In this document: one piece after another, positions 53,243 to 60,463 of the stretch
Position numbering within the stretch: position 1 is the stretch's first letter
Layout: every line of letters begins with the position of its first letter
Origin: Poindextera sp041691315
Lineage (GTDB): Bacteria > Pseudomonadota > Alphaproteobacteria > Caulobacterales > Caulobacteraceae
Direction of reading: 5' to 3'
Length of the DNA stretch: 64,000 nt
Assembly: GCA_041691315.1 (NCBI GenBank)
Contig: JBEPUW010000002.1
Location: 62,001-126,000 of the forward strand
Notes under the pieces: model-generated
Told to the model about the DNA's origin: nothing
Databases searched by the model: none
Seen by the model: the letters and a program-made list of their open reading frames with translations, nothing else
Program-made: the position numbers and the translations under genes

Positions 53243-54799
53243 CTAGCGCGCCGCCCGGCGGTCGCCGAGCAGGCAGGGCAGGGTCATGGCTATGATAAAC
53301 ATGTCCAGCCAGAAGGACTGGCGCTCGATATATTCGATATCCAGGGCCACGCGCCGCTTGACCCGCTCGGGCGTGTCCACCGGGCCGCGCGAGCCCTTGA
53401 TGGCCGCCCAGCCGGTCATGCCGGGCTTCATGCGATGGCGATGGGCGTATTCGGCGACCAGGCGGGCGGATTCGATTTCGCCGGTCTTCATGGTCGGCGA
53501 ATGCGGCCGCGGGCCGACCAGCGACATCTCGCCGGAGAGCACGTTGATGATCTGCGGCAGCTCGTCCAGGCTGGTCTTGCGGATGAAGCCGCCGACGCGG
53601 GTGACGCGCGGATCGCCGGTGAACACCTGCCGCTCGGCGCGCTCGTCGCGCAGGTCGTGGCGCATGGAGCGGAACTTCCAGACCACGATCTCTTCGTTGT
53701 TGAAACCCTGGCGGCGCTGGCGGAAGAGGATCGGGCCGGGGCTGTCCAGGCGGATGGCGATGGCCACGCCCAGCATGATCGGCGCGGCCAGCACCAGGGC
53801 CACGCTGCCGACCACCAGATCCTGGGCGCGCTTGATCAGGGCCCGGCGGTCGTCGATGCGGGCGCCGGAGATCTGCGCCAGCGGGATGTCGGCCAGGCGA
53901 TCGAGCACCGCGTTCGGGCCGGCGTCGCCGCCGAGATCGACAAACAGGGTGATTTCGTTGGGCAGGACGCGCAGCCGCTCGACCAGGCCGCGAACCCGCG
54001 CCTGGGCGCTCGAGGTGACGGTGATCACCACCCGGTCGACGTAAGGCATGATGCGGTGGCCGATCAGGGCGGTGGTGTCGCCCAGGATCGGCACGCCCTT
54101 GACGGCGTCCGGCGCGCGGCCGCGGCGGTCGTCGAACACGCCCAGCACCGCGACCTCGCGGCTGGCCAGGGCGTTTTCGATCAGCCGCTCGGCATTGGCG
54201 GTCGCTCCGACCACCACGACATTGGGCGTGAGGCGGCCGGACTGGCGCAGGCGCCGGACGCTTATCCACCACCAGACGTGCAACAGATAAAGACTGGCGA
54301 AGGCCAGGCAGAACCAGACGCCTTCCGCCTGCCAGACACTGCCGGCCGAGCCGGCGAGGGCGAGCGCCGTTACCAGCAGCGCCCCGGTCAGCGCAAAGGC
54401 GCCGGTGACGCGGCCGAGCTGCAGCACCAGGGATTCGCGCGCGCGAAAGCCGTGGGCGCCGGCGGCCTGCAGGCCGAGCATGAGCAGCACGGCGCCCAGC
54501 GCGAAGGGAACCACGGTGGCCACGGGGCTCAGCCAGATCCCCGCCGGATTGGCCAGGCCGCAGGCCAGCCAGCTCAGGACCAGGATCGCACCGGCATCGG
54601 CGCCGGCGAAGGTCTTGGCCAGCACCTCGCCCTTCAGCCGCGAGCGGGTCGAAATGAGACGGCCAGGACGCAATGGCCCACGGCGATCCACCGGCCGGCG
54701 AATGGCCGCCGGCATCGGGCGAACGACAGGCTCGGCCTTTGCCGGGGCTTCGGCGAAGGGCTCGTCCGGTTCGGGAAGTGAATTAAAAGCGTGTGGCAT
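53243..54799 (-). CDS. hfsE: Undecaprenyl-phosphate sugar phosphotransferase (HfsE/WcaJ-like)
   Basis: A 518-residue polyprenol-phosphate hexose-1-phosphate transferase. About five membrane helices at the N-terminus, a Rossmann-like middle (VVVVGATANAERLIENAL), and a catalytic C-terminus with KRAQDLVVGSVALVLAAPIM, SPGPILFRQRRQGFNNE, KTSLDELPQIINVLSGEMSL, SLVGPRPHSP and MKPGMTGWAAIKGSRGP. It loads the first sugar of the holdfast unit on the lipid carrier. It is 14 bases from hfsF. Confidence 0.92.
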   Translation of the reverse strand: MPHAFNSLPEPDEPFAEAPAKAEPVVRPMPAAIRRPVDRRGPLRPGRLISTRSRLKGEVLAKTFAGADAGAILVLSWLACGLANPAGIWLSPVATVVPFALGAVLLMLGLQAAGAHGFRARESLVLQLGRVTGAFALTGALLVTALALAGSAGSVWQAEGVWFCLAFASLYLLHVWWWISVRRLRQSGRLTPNVVVVGATANAERLIENALASREVAVLGVFDDRRGRAPDAVKGVPILGDTTALIGHRIMPYVDRVVITVTSSAQARVRGLVERLRVLPNEITLFVDLGGDAGPNAVLDRLADIPLAQISGARIDDRRALIKRAQDLVVGSVALVLAAPIMLGVAIAIRLDSPGPILFRQRRQGFNNEEIVVWKFRSMRHDLRDERAERQVFTGDPRVTRVGGFIRKTSLDELPQIINVLSGEMSLVGPRPHSPTMKTGEIESARLVAEYAHRHRMKPGMTGWAAIKGSRGPVDTPERVKRRVALDIEYIERQSFWLDMFIIAMTLPCLLGDRRAAR

Positions 54800-54922
54800 G
54801 GCGTCGTACTGGCGGGACCAGCATCACCCATGCCACTTGCGGGTGAGCCCCACGTTAACGCCGGCGCGGCGCCAGTTGCGTTTGCCAGCCCTGGCCGAAC
54901 AGGCTATCGGGTCGCCCGAGAC

Positions 54923-55015
54923 GGTGAGGTGGCCGAGAGGCTGAAGGCGACGGTTTGCTAAATCGTTGTACGGTTTATAGCCGTACCGTGGGTTCGAATC
55001 CCACCCTCACCGCCA
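54923..55015 (+). tRNA. tRNA-Ser (anticodon GCU)
   Basis: A 93-base class II tRNA folds fully: acceptor GGTGAGG/CCTCACC, D arm, anticodon stem ACGGT/ATCGT with loop TTGCTAA (anticodon GCT), a long variable arm TGTACGG...CCGTACC, TΨC loop TTCGAAT and encoded CCA. It reads AGC/AGU codons. The next 9 kb look like phage DNA, so this tRNA may be an integration target. Confidence 0.97.
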
Positions 55016-55251
55016 CTCCGCCTGCATAAGCGGCGGAACTAACAGGGAAATATGTCGGGCTCCGACGTGCTACCCCAACATTTGCCCCAATGTTTTGTCT
55101 GGGCTCATGTGGATTTGCTGGGACAGTCAGCGGACTAAGTTTCACGCAGGAGTGATCTGACCAAGTACCTCTGGTCGGCAGCTTCCTGCCATTATTCCCT
55201 ACCCCAAAAAACGCGCGCACCGGCGTGCTAGTTCAAGCGAACGGAAATGCC

Positions 55252-55482
55252 ATGACGAAGATCGAGGTCCGTCCCCGCGATGTCGTCGCCCAGATCCCTC
55301 AGGGGTTCCCTCGGACCCGCGTGTCAGCCATCGCGCGGCGGGTCCAGGACCTCGTCGCTGCCGTGCAGGCTGCTGGCGAACAGGTCGCGTCCGTGGAGAT
55401 TTCACCGGACGGGGGCGTGCGCATCTTCACGATCGCTGGTGCACTTGCCGGCCCGCGGCCGCGCCTAGCCGACTGGGATTAG
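55252..55482 (+). CDS. Small phage-type protein
   Basis: A 76-residue protein starting MTKIEVRPRDVVAQIPQ. It ends with VASVEISPDGGVRIFT, the (I/V)xPDGxVxI pattern I recall from short proteins beside phage integrases in alphaproteobacteria. Function unknown. The next gene has a similar part (IEVRPDGSVVLL), so they may be paralogues. Confidence 0.65.
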   Translation: MTKIEVRPRDVVAQIPQGFPRTRVSAIARRVQDLVAAVQAAGEQVASVEISPDGGVRIFTIAGALAGPRPRLADWD

Positions 55483-55502
55483 GTCAGCCGGAAGGTTTGC
55501 GA

Positions 55503-55802
55503 ATGACCAGGGCAAGGTTCAAGCAGGCCGAGATTGAACGCTTACTGCGCGCTGCCAGGCGCCTGGGCTATGCCGATCCGGCTATCGAGGTGCGGCCGGA
55601 CGGTTCTGTAGTGCTGTTGACCGCGGGGCCCACCCGCCGGGTCGATGAGACGCACGCCAACCCCTGGGATATCGCCCTTGGGATCGCTGCAGCTGATGGT
55701 GTCAATCCTAGGTTTTGGGAGGAGCGGGAAGCCGCCAAGACCGGGGCTAGACTTGGTCGCGGCGCAGGCGGTAACCCGCGAAATTCCAAAGCGCAGCGCT
55801 GA
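55503..55802 (+). CDS. Small phage-type protein
   Basis: A 99-residue protein. The N-terminal helix TRARFKQAEIERLLRAARRLGY and IEVRPDGSVVLLTAGPT resemble helper proteins encoded near integrases. The C-terminus is charged and likely disordered. It follows the preceding gene by 20 bases. Confidence 0.68.
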   Translation: MTRARFKQAEIERLLRAARRLGYADPAIEVRPDGSVVLLTAGPTRRVDETHANPWDIALGIAAADGVNPRFWEEREAAKTGARLGRGAGGNPRNSKAQR

Positions 55803-55911
55803 GCGCGGGGAGGGCGCAGGCTTAATACGATTATCTACCGGGATGCATGCGAACGCCCTTGCACTCCCCTGAACAAATGCGGAACGGTGTGAGTCACCGC
55901 GTGGAGCATCC

Positions 55912-56211
55912 ATGGGCCGCCGCAACGCCGATCGCATCGCCATCTCGAACTTTCGGCGTGCCGTGGCGACCGTCGCGGACATGCTGCGCGAGCGCTGGGA
56001 GGTCATCTCCAAGTGCAATTCGTGCGGTCTGATGATGCCGGTCAATCTGGACGTCATCGCCTGGCGGTCAGGCGCCAAGACCGTTCTTTGGAACCGAAAG
56101 GCGCGCTGTAAGCGGATCGGCTGTCAGGGTTGGGTCGAGTTCCAGGCGCGGTTCCCTGGCGTCGGGTTCTATCAGACACTCACCAGCGACGATCGGGAGG
56201 CGGATGGCTAG
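55912..56211 (+). CDS. Small Zn-ribbon-like protein
   Basis: A 99-residue protein with NRKARCKRIGCQGWVEFQ and an earlier SKCNSCGLMMPV. The four cysteines (CNSC and CKRIGC) could form one zinc site. The family is common in alphaproteobacterial prophages, from memory; role unknown. The end overlaps the next gene start (56204). Confidence 0.7.
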   Translation: MGRRNADRIAISNFRRAVATVADMLRERWEVISKCNSCGLMMPVNLDVIAWRSGAKTVLWNRKARCKRIGCQGWVEFQARFPGVGFYQTLTSDDREADG

Positions 56212-56491
56212 CGCCACCCTGGGCTGGCTCGCTGAGCGCAACTGCGGCGTCCACATCACCTGCGCGTCGAGGGTCTATGTCCCTGGTGACATGCTGGGCG
56301 AGACCTTCGAACTGCACATGCTCCGGGGTGAGTACGGGCTGTCGCTCAGCGCGGTAGAGGCTGTAGAGCGCTGGGGAGCGGAGGCGACGTTGGAGCAGGT
56401 CCGGGCGAAATCGCGATGCAAGGTATGCGGGGAGCGTAATGCTCGGATCGAGGTGTCAGTGCCAGCGGTCAAGATGGGCGCTGGCGCTTAG
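56204..56491 (+). CDS. Small phage-type protein with CxxC motif
   Basis: A 95-residue protein. LSAVEAVERWGAEATLEQVRA is a helical pair, followed by SRCKVCGERNA (CxxC) near the end. Other cysteines lie in RNCGVHITC. Probably zinc-binding. It overlaps the previous gene by 8 bases, so the two form a pair. Function unknown. Confidence 0.66.
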   Translation: MASATLGWLAERNCGVHITCASRVYVPGDMLGETFELHMLRGEYGLSLSAVEAVERWGAEATLEQVRAKSRCKVCGERNARIEVSVPAVKMGAGA

Positions 56492-56736
56492 ATAGAGACG
56501 GGGCGACGGCCCGTGCCCTTGCACTCGACGCACGCCAGCGGCTCCAGCAGCGCCTCAGGCTCCGGGTGATACTTCGTCCAGTCCCCGTCTCCGCCGCACT
56601 CCCAGCAGATCGTCCAGCCCACATGCCAGCTCCTGGTCGGCCAGACGTCGACCTCGATAACGGTCTCCTGGCGCGCGCCCACATTGATGACGGCGCGCCG
56701 CGGCCAAGCAACGACTATGGAACCCTCGGGGCGCAT
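56488..56736 (-). CDS. Small protein with DnaJ-type Zn ribbon
   Basis: An 82-residue protein whose CWECGGDGDW and CVECKGTGRR resemble the CxxCxGxG repeats of DnaJ zinc fingers; two such halves could form one site. It is convergent with the gene ending at 56491 by four bases. Function unknown. Confidence 0.6.
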   Translation of the reverse strand: MRPEGSIVVAWPRRAVINVGARQETVIEVDVWPTRSWHVGWTICWECGGDGDWTKYHPEPEALLEPLACVECKGTGRRPVSI

Positions 56737-56771
56737 CCTGCTTGAGTCCGGGTCCGAGCTCAGGGTTCCAA

Positions 56772-57713
56772 ATGGCGAAGCGAAAGCAGGTGGTCGGGGC
56801 GGTTCGCATGCCCGACTTCATCCCGTTCCAGCTGGTCAAGCTGGTCACCGCGCCGCCGGATGGCTACCGCATCCAGGTGCGCGTCGAGAACAACAGCGCG
56901 CGCTTCTACACCCGCAACGGCCTTCACTGGACGGAGAAGTTTCGCGGATTGGCCGTTGCCGCCGGCGGCCTCCCCGACTGCATCCTGGACGGCGAGCTGT
57001 GTGCGGTGAACGCGGAGGGCTATTCCGACTTCTCGGCGCTCCGATCAGCGTTGGGCGCGCGGGGCCGCAAGGACGAACTGGCGGTGTTCGTGTTCGACAT
57101 CCTGTTCGAGGGCGGCGAGGATCTGCGCCTGCTGCCGCTGGCGGAGCGCAAGGCGCGGCTACACGGCGTGCTCGATCAGGGCGGCGACCAGGTGCAGCAC
57201 GCGTTTCGCTACATCGAGGAGAGCCCGTTCCCGCCCAAGGAACTGATCGCCGCGGCCTGCCGCATGGGCCTGGAGGGCATCGTCTCGAAGCGCCGGGACG
57301 CGCCCTATCGCAGCGGCAGGTCGGACAGTTGGGTGAAGACCAAATGCCGGCCCGGTATCGAGGTGGTGATAGGCGGCTGGCGTACGGACGGCCCGCGCTT
57401 CCGCTCACTGATGGCCGGCGTCTGGGAAGGCGGCCGGCTGCGCTATGTCGGGCGTGTCCACACTGGCTATTCCGATGCGACAATCCGGGAGCTGATGCCG
57501 ATCCTAGAAGCACTTCAGGTCGCCGACTATCCGTTCGAGCTGGGCGACCCGCCCCGCAAGGCCCGAGACATCCACTGGATGCGGCCGCGTCTGGTCGCCG
57601 ACGTCGAGATGGCCGAACTGACGGCCAGCGGCAAGCTGCGCCAGGCCAGCTTTAAAGGGTTGAGAGCCGACAAGACGTCGGACGATCTGCGCGCTGAATC
57701 GGAAGGGCTGTAG
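56772..57713 (+). CDS. LigD-type ATP-dependent DNA ligase lacking motif I lysine
   Basis: A 313-residue protein matching the ligase domain of LigD (RFYTRNGLHWTEKF, ILDGELCAVN, FVFDILFEGGEDLR, MGLEGIVSKRRDAPYRSG, SWVKTKCRPG, VVIGGWR). These cover motifs III, IV and V plus the OB part. The adenylation motif, normally ...HEIKFDGYR, is missing: the sequence reads KLVTAPPDGYRIQ at residues 23-35, so the KxDG lysine and about 10 residues are gone. It should not form the ligase-AMP intermediate. Likely a defective copy, or a repurposed nicked-DNA-binding protein. Confidence 0.85.
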   Translation: MAKRKQVVGAVRMPDFIPFQLVKLVTAPPDGYRIQVRVENNSARFYTRNGLHWTEKFRGLAVAAGGLPDCILDGELCAVNAEGYSDFSALRSALGARGRKDELAVFVFDILFEGGEDLRLLPLAERKARLHGVLDQGGDQVQHAFRYIEESPFPPKELIAAACRMGLEGIVSKRRDAPYRSGRSDSWVKTKCRPGIEVVIGGWRTDGPRFRSLMAGVWEGGRLRYVGRVHTGYSDATIRELMPILEALQVADYPFELGDPPRKARDIHWMRPRLVADVEMAELTASGKLRQASFKGLRADKTSDDLRAESEGL

Positions 57714-57735
57714 CCGCCCTTAACGAAGGCAGCGG

Positions 57736-57930
57736 CTATTCAGAAATGCGCGACGCCATGGCGAGGTCGTCGAGTGGCCGGCCCTGGAAGGATTTCCTGG
57801 GGTCGCCGAGAAGGCGTTGAACATCCTGCGCGCGGTAGAAGCCAGTTCGCACATAGTGCTCGCGCATGCTCTTTATCCAGTCAGGTTCGGTGTGACCCAC
57901 ACCACCTTCACCGGGCAAACTCGCAGTCAT
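57736..57930 (-). CDS. Small phage-type protein
   Basis: A 64-residue protein starting at ATG 57930, coupled by TGATG to the proteasome-like gene. The sequence EHYVRTGFYRAQDVQRLLGDPRKS is, from memory, a well-conserved short phage protein pattern. It might act with the upstream gene product. Function unknown. Confidence 0.68.
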   Translation of the reverse strand: MTASLPGEGGVGHTEPDWIKSMREHYVRTGFYRAQDVQRLLGDPRKSFQGRPLDDLAMASRISE

Positions 57931-58802
57931 CACCGCTCTCCCTCGGTCACGGCAGCATCCCATGGCTTGTGGCGCACCCATCTAAACCGGCGGTCGGTTG
58001 TGATGGTTGCGATCTCGATAGGACCGCCACAGATTTGTGAAAAATTCGAAAATTTGAGCGCCTTTATGGTGCTGTAGATGCATGCATGCACAAAGTCTAC
58101 CGCGTCGCGGATGGGCAAAACGTGGTGCTGGAGGAACTGCGCCATCAGCACTTCGTCCAACTCTCGCGGGGTTCCGGTCCATTTGCCGGAGGCCAGCAGG
58201 CTTTCGCGGATCGACCAGTCGTAGCCGAAGATGAGGCGCGCGATCATATTCGGCGCGCCGAAGAACCGATATTCTCCGAGCGGAATTTCCTCCACCGCCG
58301 GCGGGACGTCGCGGTCAAATGTGATCTCAAAACCCTTTGGCGTCCGATCTGGAGGGAGAAAGCCGGCGATGCAGAAGCCGGCTACCAACGCGTTCGAGAG
58401 CAGCGAGTAGGCGTTCTCTTCTTCGAGAGTGCGCATGGACGGGCTCGGCTGAGCAGCCGGATCGTGAGCGAGTTTTCGGCTCAGCCCGCGTTCGGCTATG
58501 ACCCAGGTTGAAGCTTGGTATGCTGACCAGAACAGGGCGGTCCAACGATAGGCCACCTCAGCGACCGTGGCCGCGTGTTCTTCGGCAAGACTGTCGGCGA
58601 GGTTCGCGATCAAGGTGCGGTGGCTGACTTCGTTCAGGCCACCCATTCCCCAAGTCAGGACGCCAATCGTACTCTCTTCGCCGAGTTCGAAAAGTTTCTG
58701 GTTGTGGTTGTAGTAGTGGAAACCGCTTGAAGCCGTCGATGCAGTGCTATCTGCGCCTAACACGACGCCCTCGCGCGTGAGGTAACACATAGCGATGGTC
58801 AT
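57930..58802 (-). CDS. Proteasome-like Ntn hydrolase
   Basis: A 290-residue protein that starts MTIAMCYLTREGVVLGADSTAS, the beginning of a proteasome beta subunit. After removal of Met, Thr1, Asp17 (GAD) and a lysine at 35 (HNQKLFEL, the Lys33 equivalent) match the active-site triad. IGVLTWGMGGLNEVSHRTLI follows like the beta-subunit core. No propeptide exists. The C-terminal ~100 residues are extra. It may be a peptidase or amidase active on its own or as a ring. The likely partner is the small gene at 57736. Confidence 0.78.
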   Translation of the reverse strand: MTIAMCYLTREGVVLGADSTASTASSGFHYYNHNQKLFELGEESTIGVLTWGMGGLNEVSHRTLIANLADSLAEEHAATVAEVAYRWTALFWSAYQASTWVIAERGLSRKLAHDPAAQPSPSMRTLEEENAYSLLSNALVAGFCIAGFLPPDRTPKGFEITFDRDVPPAVEEIPLGEYRFFGAPNMIARLIFGYDWSIRESLLASGKWTGTPRELDEVLMAQFLQHHVLPIRDAVDFVHACIYSTIKALKFSNFSQICGGPIEIATITTDRRFRWVRHKPWDAAVTEGER

Positions 58803-58895
58803 GTGGCGGCAGGCTCCCGAGTCGGAAGGTGACCGAATTTCCGCCGAAAGACAACCTTGGATAGGGTGCGGGCCCGTCACCGGCCGCCTAACGCA

Positions 58896-59213
58896 TCAGC
58901 GCGGTTCTAGGCGGCAGGGAAGGTCGAGCAGGAGTTCGTAGGCGTCCTCCAGTGCCGCGCTCTCGGGTGACCGGTCACTCGCCCGCTTGACCGCATCGGC
59001 GATGCGCATGCGTTCGGCGCCGGTCTGATCCGCGAGCATGGCGGCGAGCAGATGGAAGGCGATGAGGCCGGTTCGCGATGGAGCAGGCGGTGGCGGCGGC
59101 GGCCGAAGCCGGACGACGTTGTCGGGCAGTTCGCCCCGGTAGCCGAAGCGCTTGTTGTAGGGCTTGTTGTAGGGCCGCTTGCGGGAGGTTGGGTAGCGCA
59201 ACACGTCGCCCAT
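58896..59213 (-). CDS. Phage-type hypothetical protein
   Basis: A 105-residue protein with an Arg/Tyr/Lys-rich head (SRKRPYNKPYNKRFGYRG), a proline stretch (RPPPPPPAPSRT) and a helical end with RIADAVKRASDRSPESAALEDAY. It overlaps the next gene (TGATG). No recognised motif. Possibly nucleic-acid-binding. Confidence 0.6.
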   Translation of the reverse strand: MGDVLRYPTSRKRPYNKPYNKRFGYRGELPDNVVRLRPPPPPPAPSRTGLIAFHLLAAMLADQTGAERMRIADAVKRASDRSPESAALEDAYELLLDLPCRLEPR

Positions 59214-59554
59214 CAGTGCGTCTCCAGCCACAGCACCGCTTCCTTAAAGGCGGGCTCATCCTTGCCGTCGAGCCGCTCGCCACGCTCGAGCGCCAGCCCG
59301 GAGCATTTCAGCTTTGCGAGGGCGTCGGCCCTGGTCCGGATCGGCCCAAGCAGCGTGGCGTTCTCCAACTCGAACATGCGGGACATGGCCACGTCGTCGT
59401 CAGCCAGTGCGTCGCGATCCAGATAGGTGCGGATCTCGACGGCTTCGCGCCAAAGGTCTGCGATAGGACGTTCAGCCGCAAGCGCGGGAGCGGCAGCGGC
59501 AACGACCGCCAGTCCGGCGGCCCCTGCAAAGAGCGTGCGTCGTGTGGTTTCCAT
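59213..59554 (-). CDS. Secreted-type phage hypothetical protein
   Basis: A 113-residue protein with a signal peptide, TTRRTLFAGAAGLAVVAAAAPALA. The RRTLF start resembles a Tat-type signal. The rest is helical (RELENATLL-like, ALAKLKCSGLALERGERL). Function unknown; it lies in a same-strand row of short genes. Confidence 0.62.
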   Translation of the reverse strand: METTRRTLFAGAAGLAVVAAAAPALAAERPIADLWREAVEIRTYLDRDALADDDVAMSRMFELENATLLGPIRTRADALAKLKCSGLALERGERLDGKDEPAFKEAVLWLETH

Positions 59555-59556
59555 GG

Positions 59557-59847
59557 TCAGGCTCCAATGCGGGAAATGGTGATGCCGGCGCGGCAGTCGG
59601 CGACGCCGGGATAGCGCTGGGTCGAGGTCACGCGGCTGGCCGGCGAGTGGATCAGCGAGGGCGAAAGCATCACGTGCCGTGCGCCGCGCGACCGGGCGCG
59701 GAACGCCTGGGACGCCTTGGCGGTGGCCCGAATGAACTTCCAGGACCCGCGGAGCGCGTCGGCGAAGGTGCGGGTGGGGTCAGAGCGGAACAGGTCCCAG
59801 GCCAGGCCCATGATGCGGCGGAGATAGTTGCGGCGGGTGTCGGTCAT
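59557..59847 (-). CDS. Phage-type hypothetical protein
   Basis: A 96-residue protein, basic, with YLRRIMGLAWDLFRSDPTRTFADALRG at the N-terminus and FIRATAKASQAFRARSRG. It might be nucleic-acid-binding. It is the first gene leftward of the three-operator region and is divergent from the HTH gene, so it is probably part of the operon controlled there. Confidence 0.62.
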   Translation of the reverse strand: MTDTRRNYLRRIMGLAWDLFRSDPTRTFADALRGSWKFIRATAKASQAFRARSRGARHVMLSPSLIHSPASRVTSTQRYPGVADCRAGITISRIGA

Positions 59848-59866
59848 GGCGAAAGCCCTCGTTAAC

Positions 59867-59928
59867 TTGCACAGGTGTATAACATGCTATTGCACGGGCG
59901 TGCAATGTGCTATTTCACACTTGTGCAA
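59867..59928. promoter_or_regulatory. Three evenly spaced 16-bp operators, consensus TTGCAC-N4-GTGCAA
   Basis: Sites begin at 59867 (TTGCAC-AGGT-GTATAA), 59890 (TTGCAC-GGGC-GTGCAA) and 59913 (TTTCAC-ACTT-GTGCAA), exactly 23 bases apart. The middle site is a perfect palindrome. They fill the gap between divergent genes and so resemble a phage switch region. Confidence 0.75.
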
Positions 59929-59942
59929 TCTGGAGAGTCGAG

Positions 59943-60176
59943 ATGGCGAAGTTGACGGGACCCGCGTGCAGGGCGGCGCGGGCGCTCCTGAAATGGTCGA
60001 TGCGTGATCTCGCAAACTCCGCAGGGGTGTCCCTGCCGACCGTGCTTAAGTTAGAAAACGACGGGGCCGTGAACGCTGACACGACCGAGAAGATTACCGC
60101 CGCCTTCGGCCGTGAAGGCGTCGAAATCACTAATGGGGATGGGACCGGCGCGCGGCTTCGCGGCGCGCCATCCTGA
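59943..60176 (+). CDS. XRE-type helix-turn-helix regulator
   Basis: A 77-residue protein with an HTH (MRDLANSAGVSLPTVLKLENDG) and the tail FGREGVEITNGDGTGARL. This matches small lambda-repressor-like HTH proteins. It sits next to three evenly spaced palindromes and likely binds them to control both divergent operons. The start is ATG 59943 after GGAGAG. Confidence 0.85.
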   Translation: MAKLTGPACRAARALLKWSMRDLANSAGVSLPTVLKLENDGAVNADTTEKITAAFGREGVEITNGDGTGARLRGAPS

Positions 60177-60457
60177 TGGGTGCGCTTGCGCAAATTTGCG
60201 ATCGGGGCGCCCTGGGACTAAGCTTCGCCGGATCGAACCCCGGAGCGCAGCCGATGGCCGCTGTTCAGCCTGACAATCGCAAAGAGCCGACGAAATTCCG
60301 GCTAGCGGTCGATACCCCGCTTAGAACCGCTGGCTTTCGATTACTGGCCCTTGCAGCGTGTGCACTCGCGCTGGCCGCGAGCTATCTCTTCGGGGGCCCC
60401 GCGGGCGCTCTTGCCTGCGCCATCGTCCTCGTCGTCCTGATCTTCAACATCCGCTAG
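60176..60457 (+). CDS. Small membrane protein
   Basis: A 93-residue protein (67 if ATG 60254 is used), coupled by a TGATG overlap to the HTH gene. Two membrane helices near the C-terminus (LLALAACALALAASYLFG and GALACAIVLVVLIFNI). Function unknown; it may be a phage accessory or holin-like protein, but this is not supported by motif. Confidence 0.6.
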   Translation: MGALAQICDRGALGLSFAGSNPGAQPMAAVQPDNRKEPTKFRLAVDTPLRTAGFRLLALAACALALAASYLFGGPAGALACAIVLVVLIFNIR

Positions 60458-60463
60458 CCCCGC

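Noticed and set aside
54975..55220. 81-residue minus ORF ending VRVGFEPTVRL
   Set aside because: That peptide is the known translation artefact of the tRNA-Ser 3' half.
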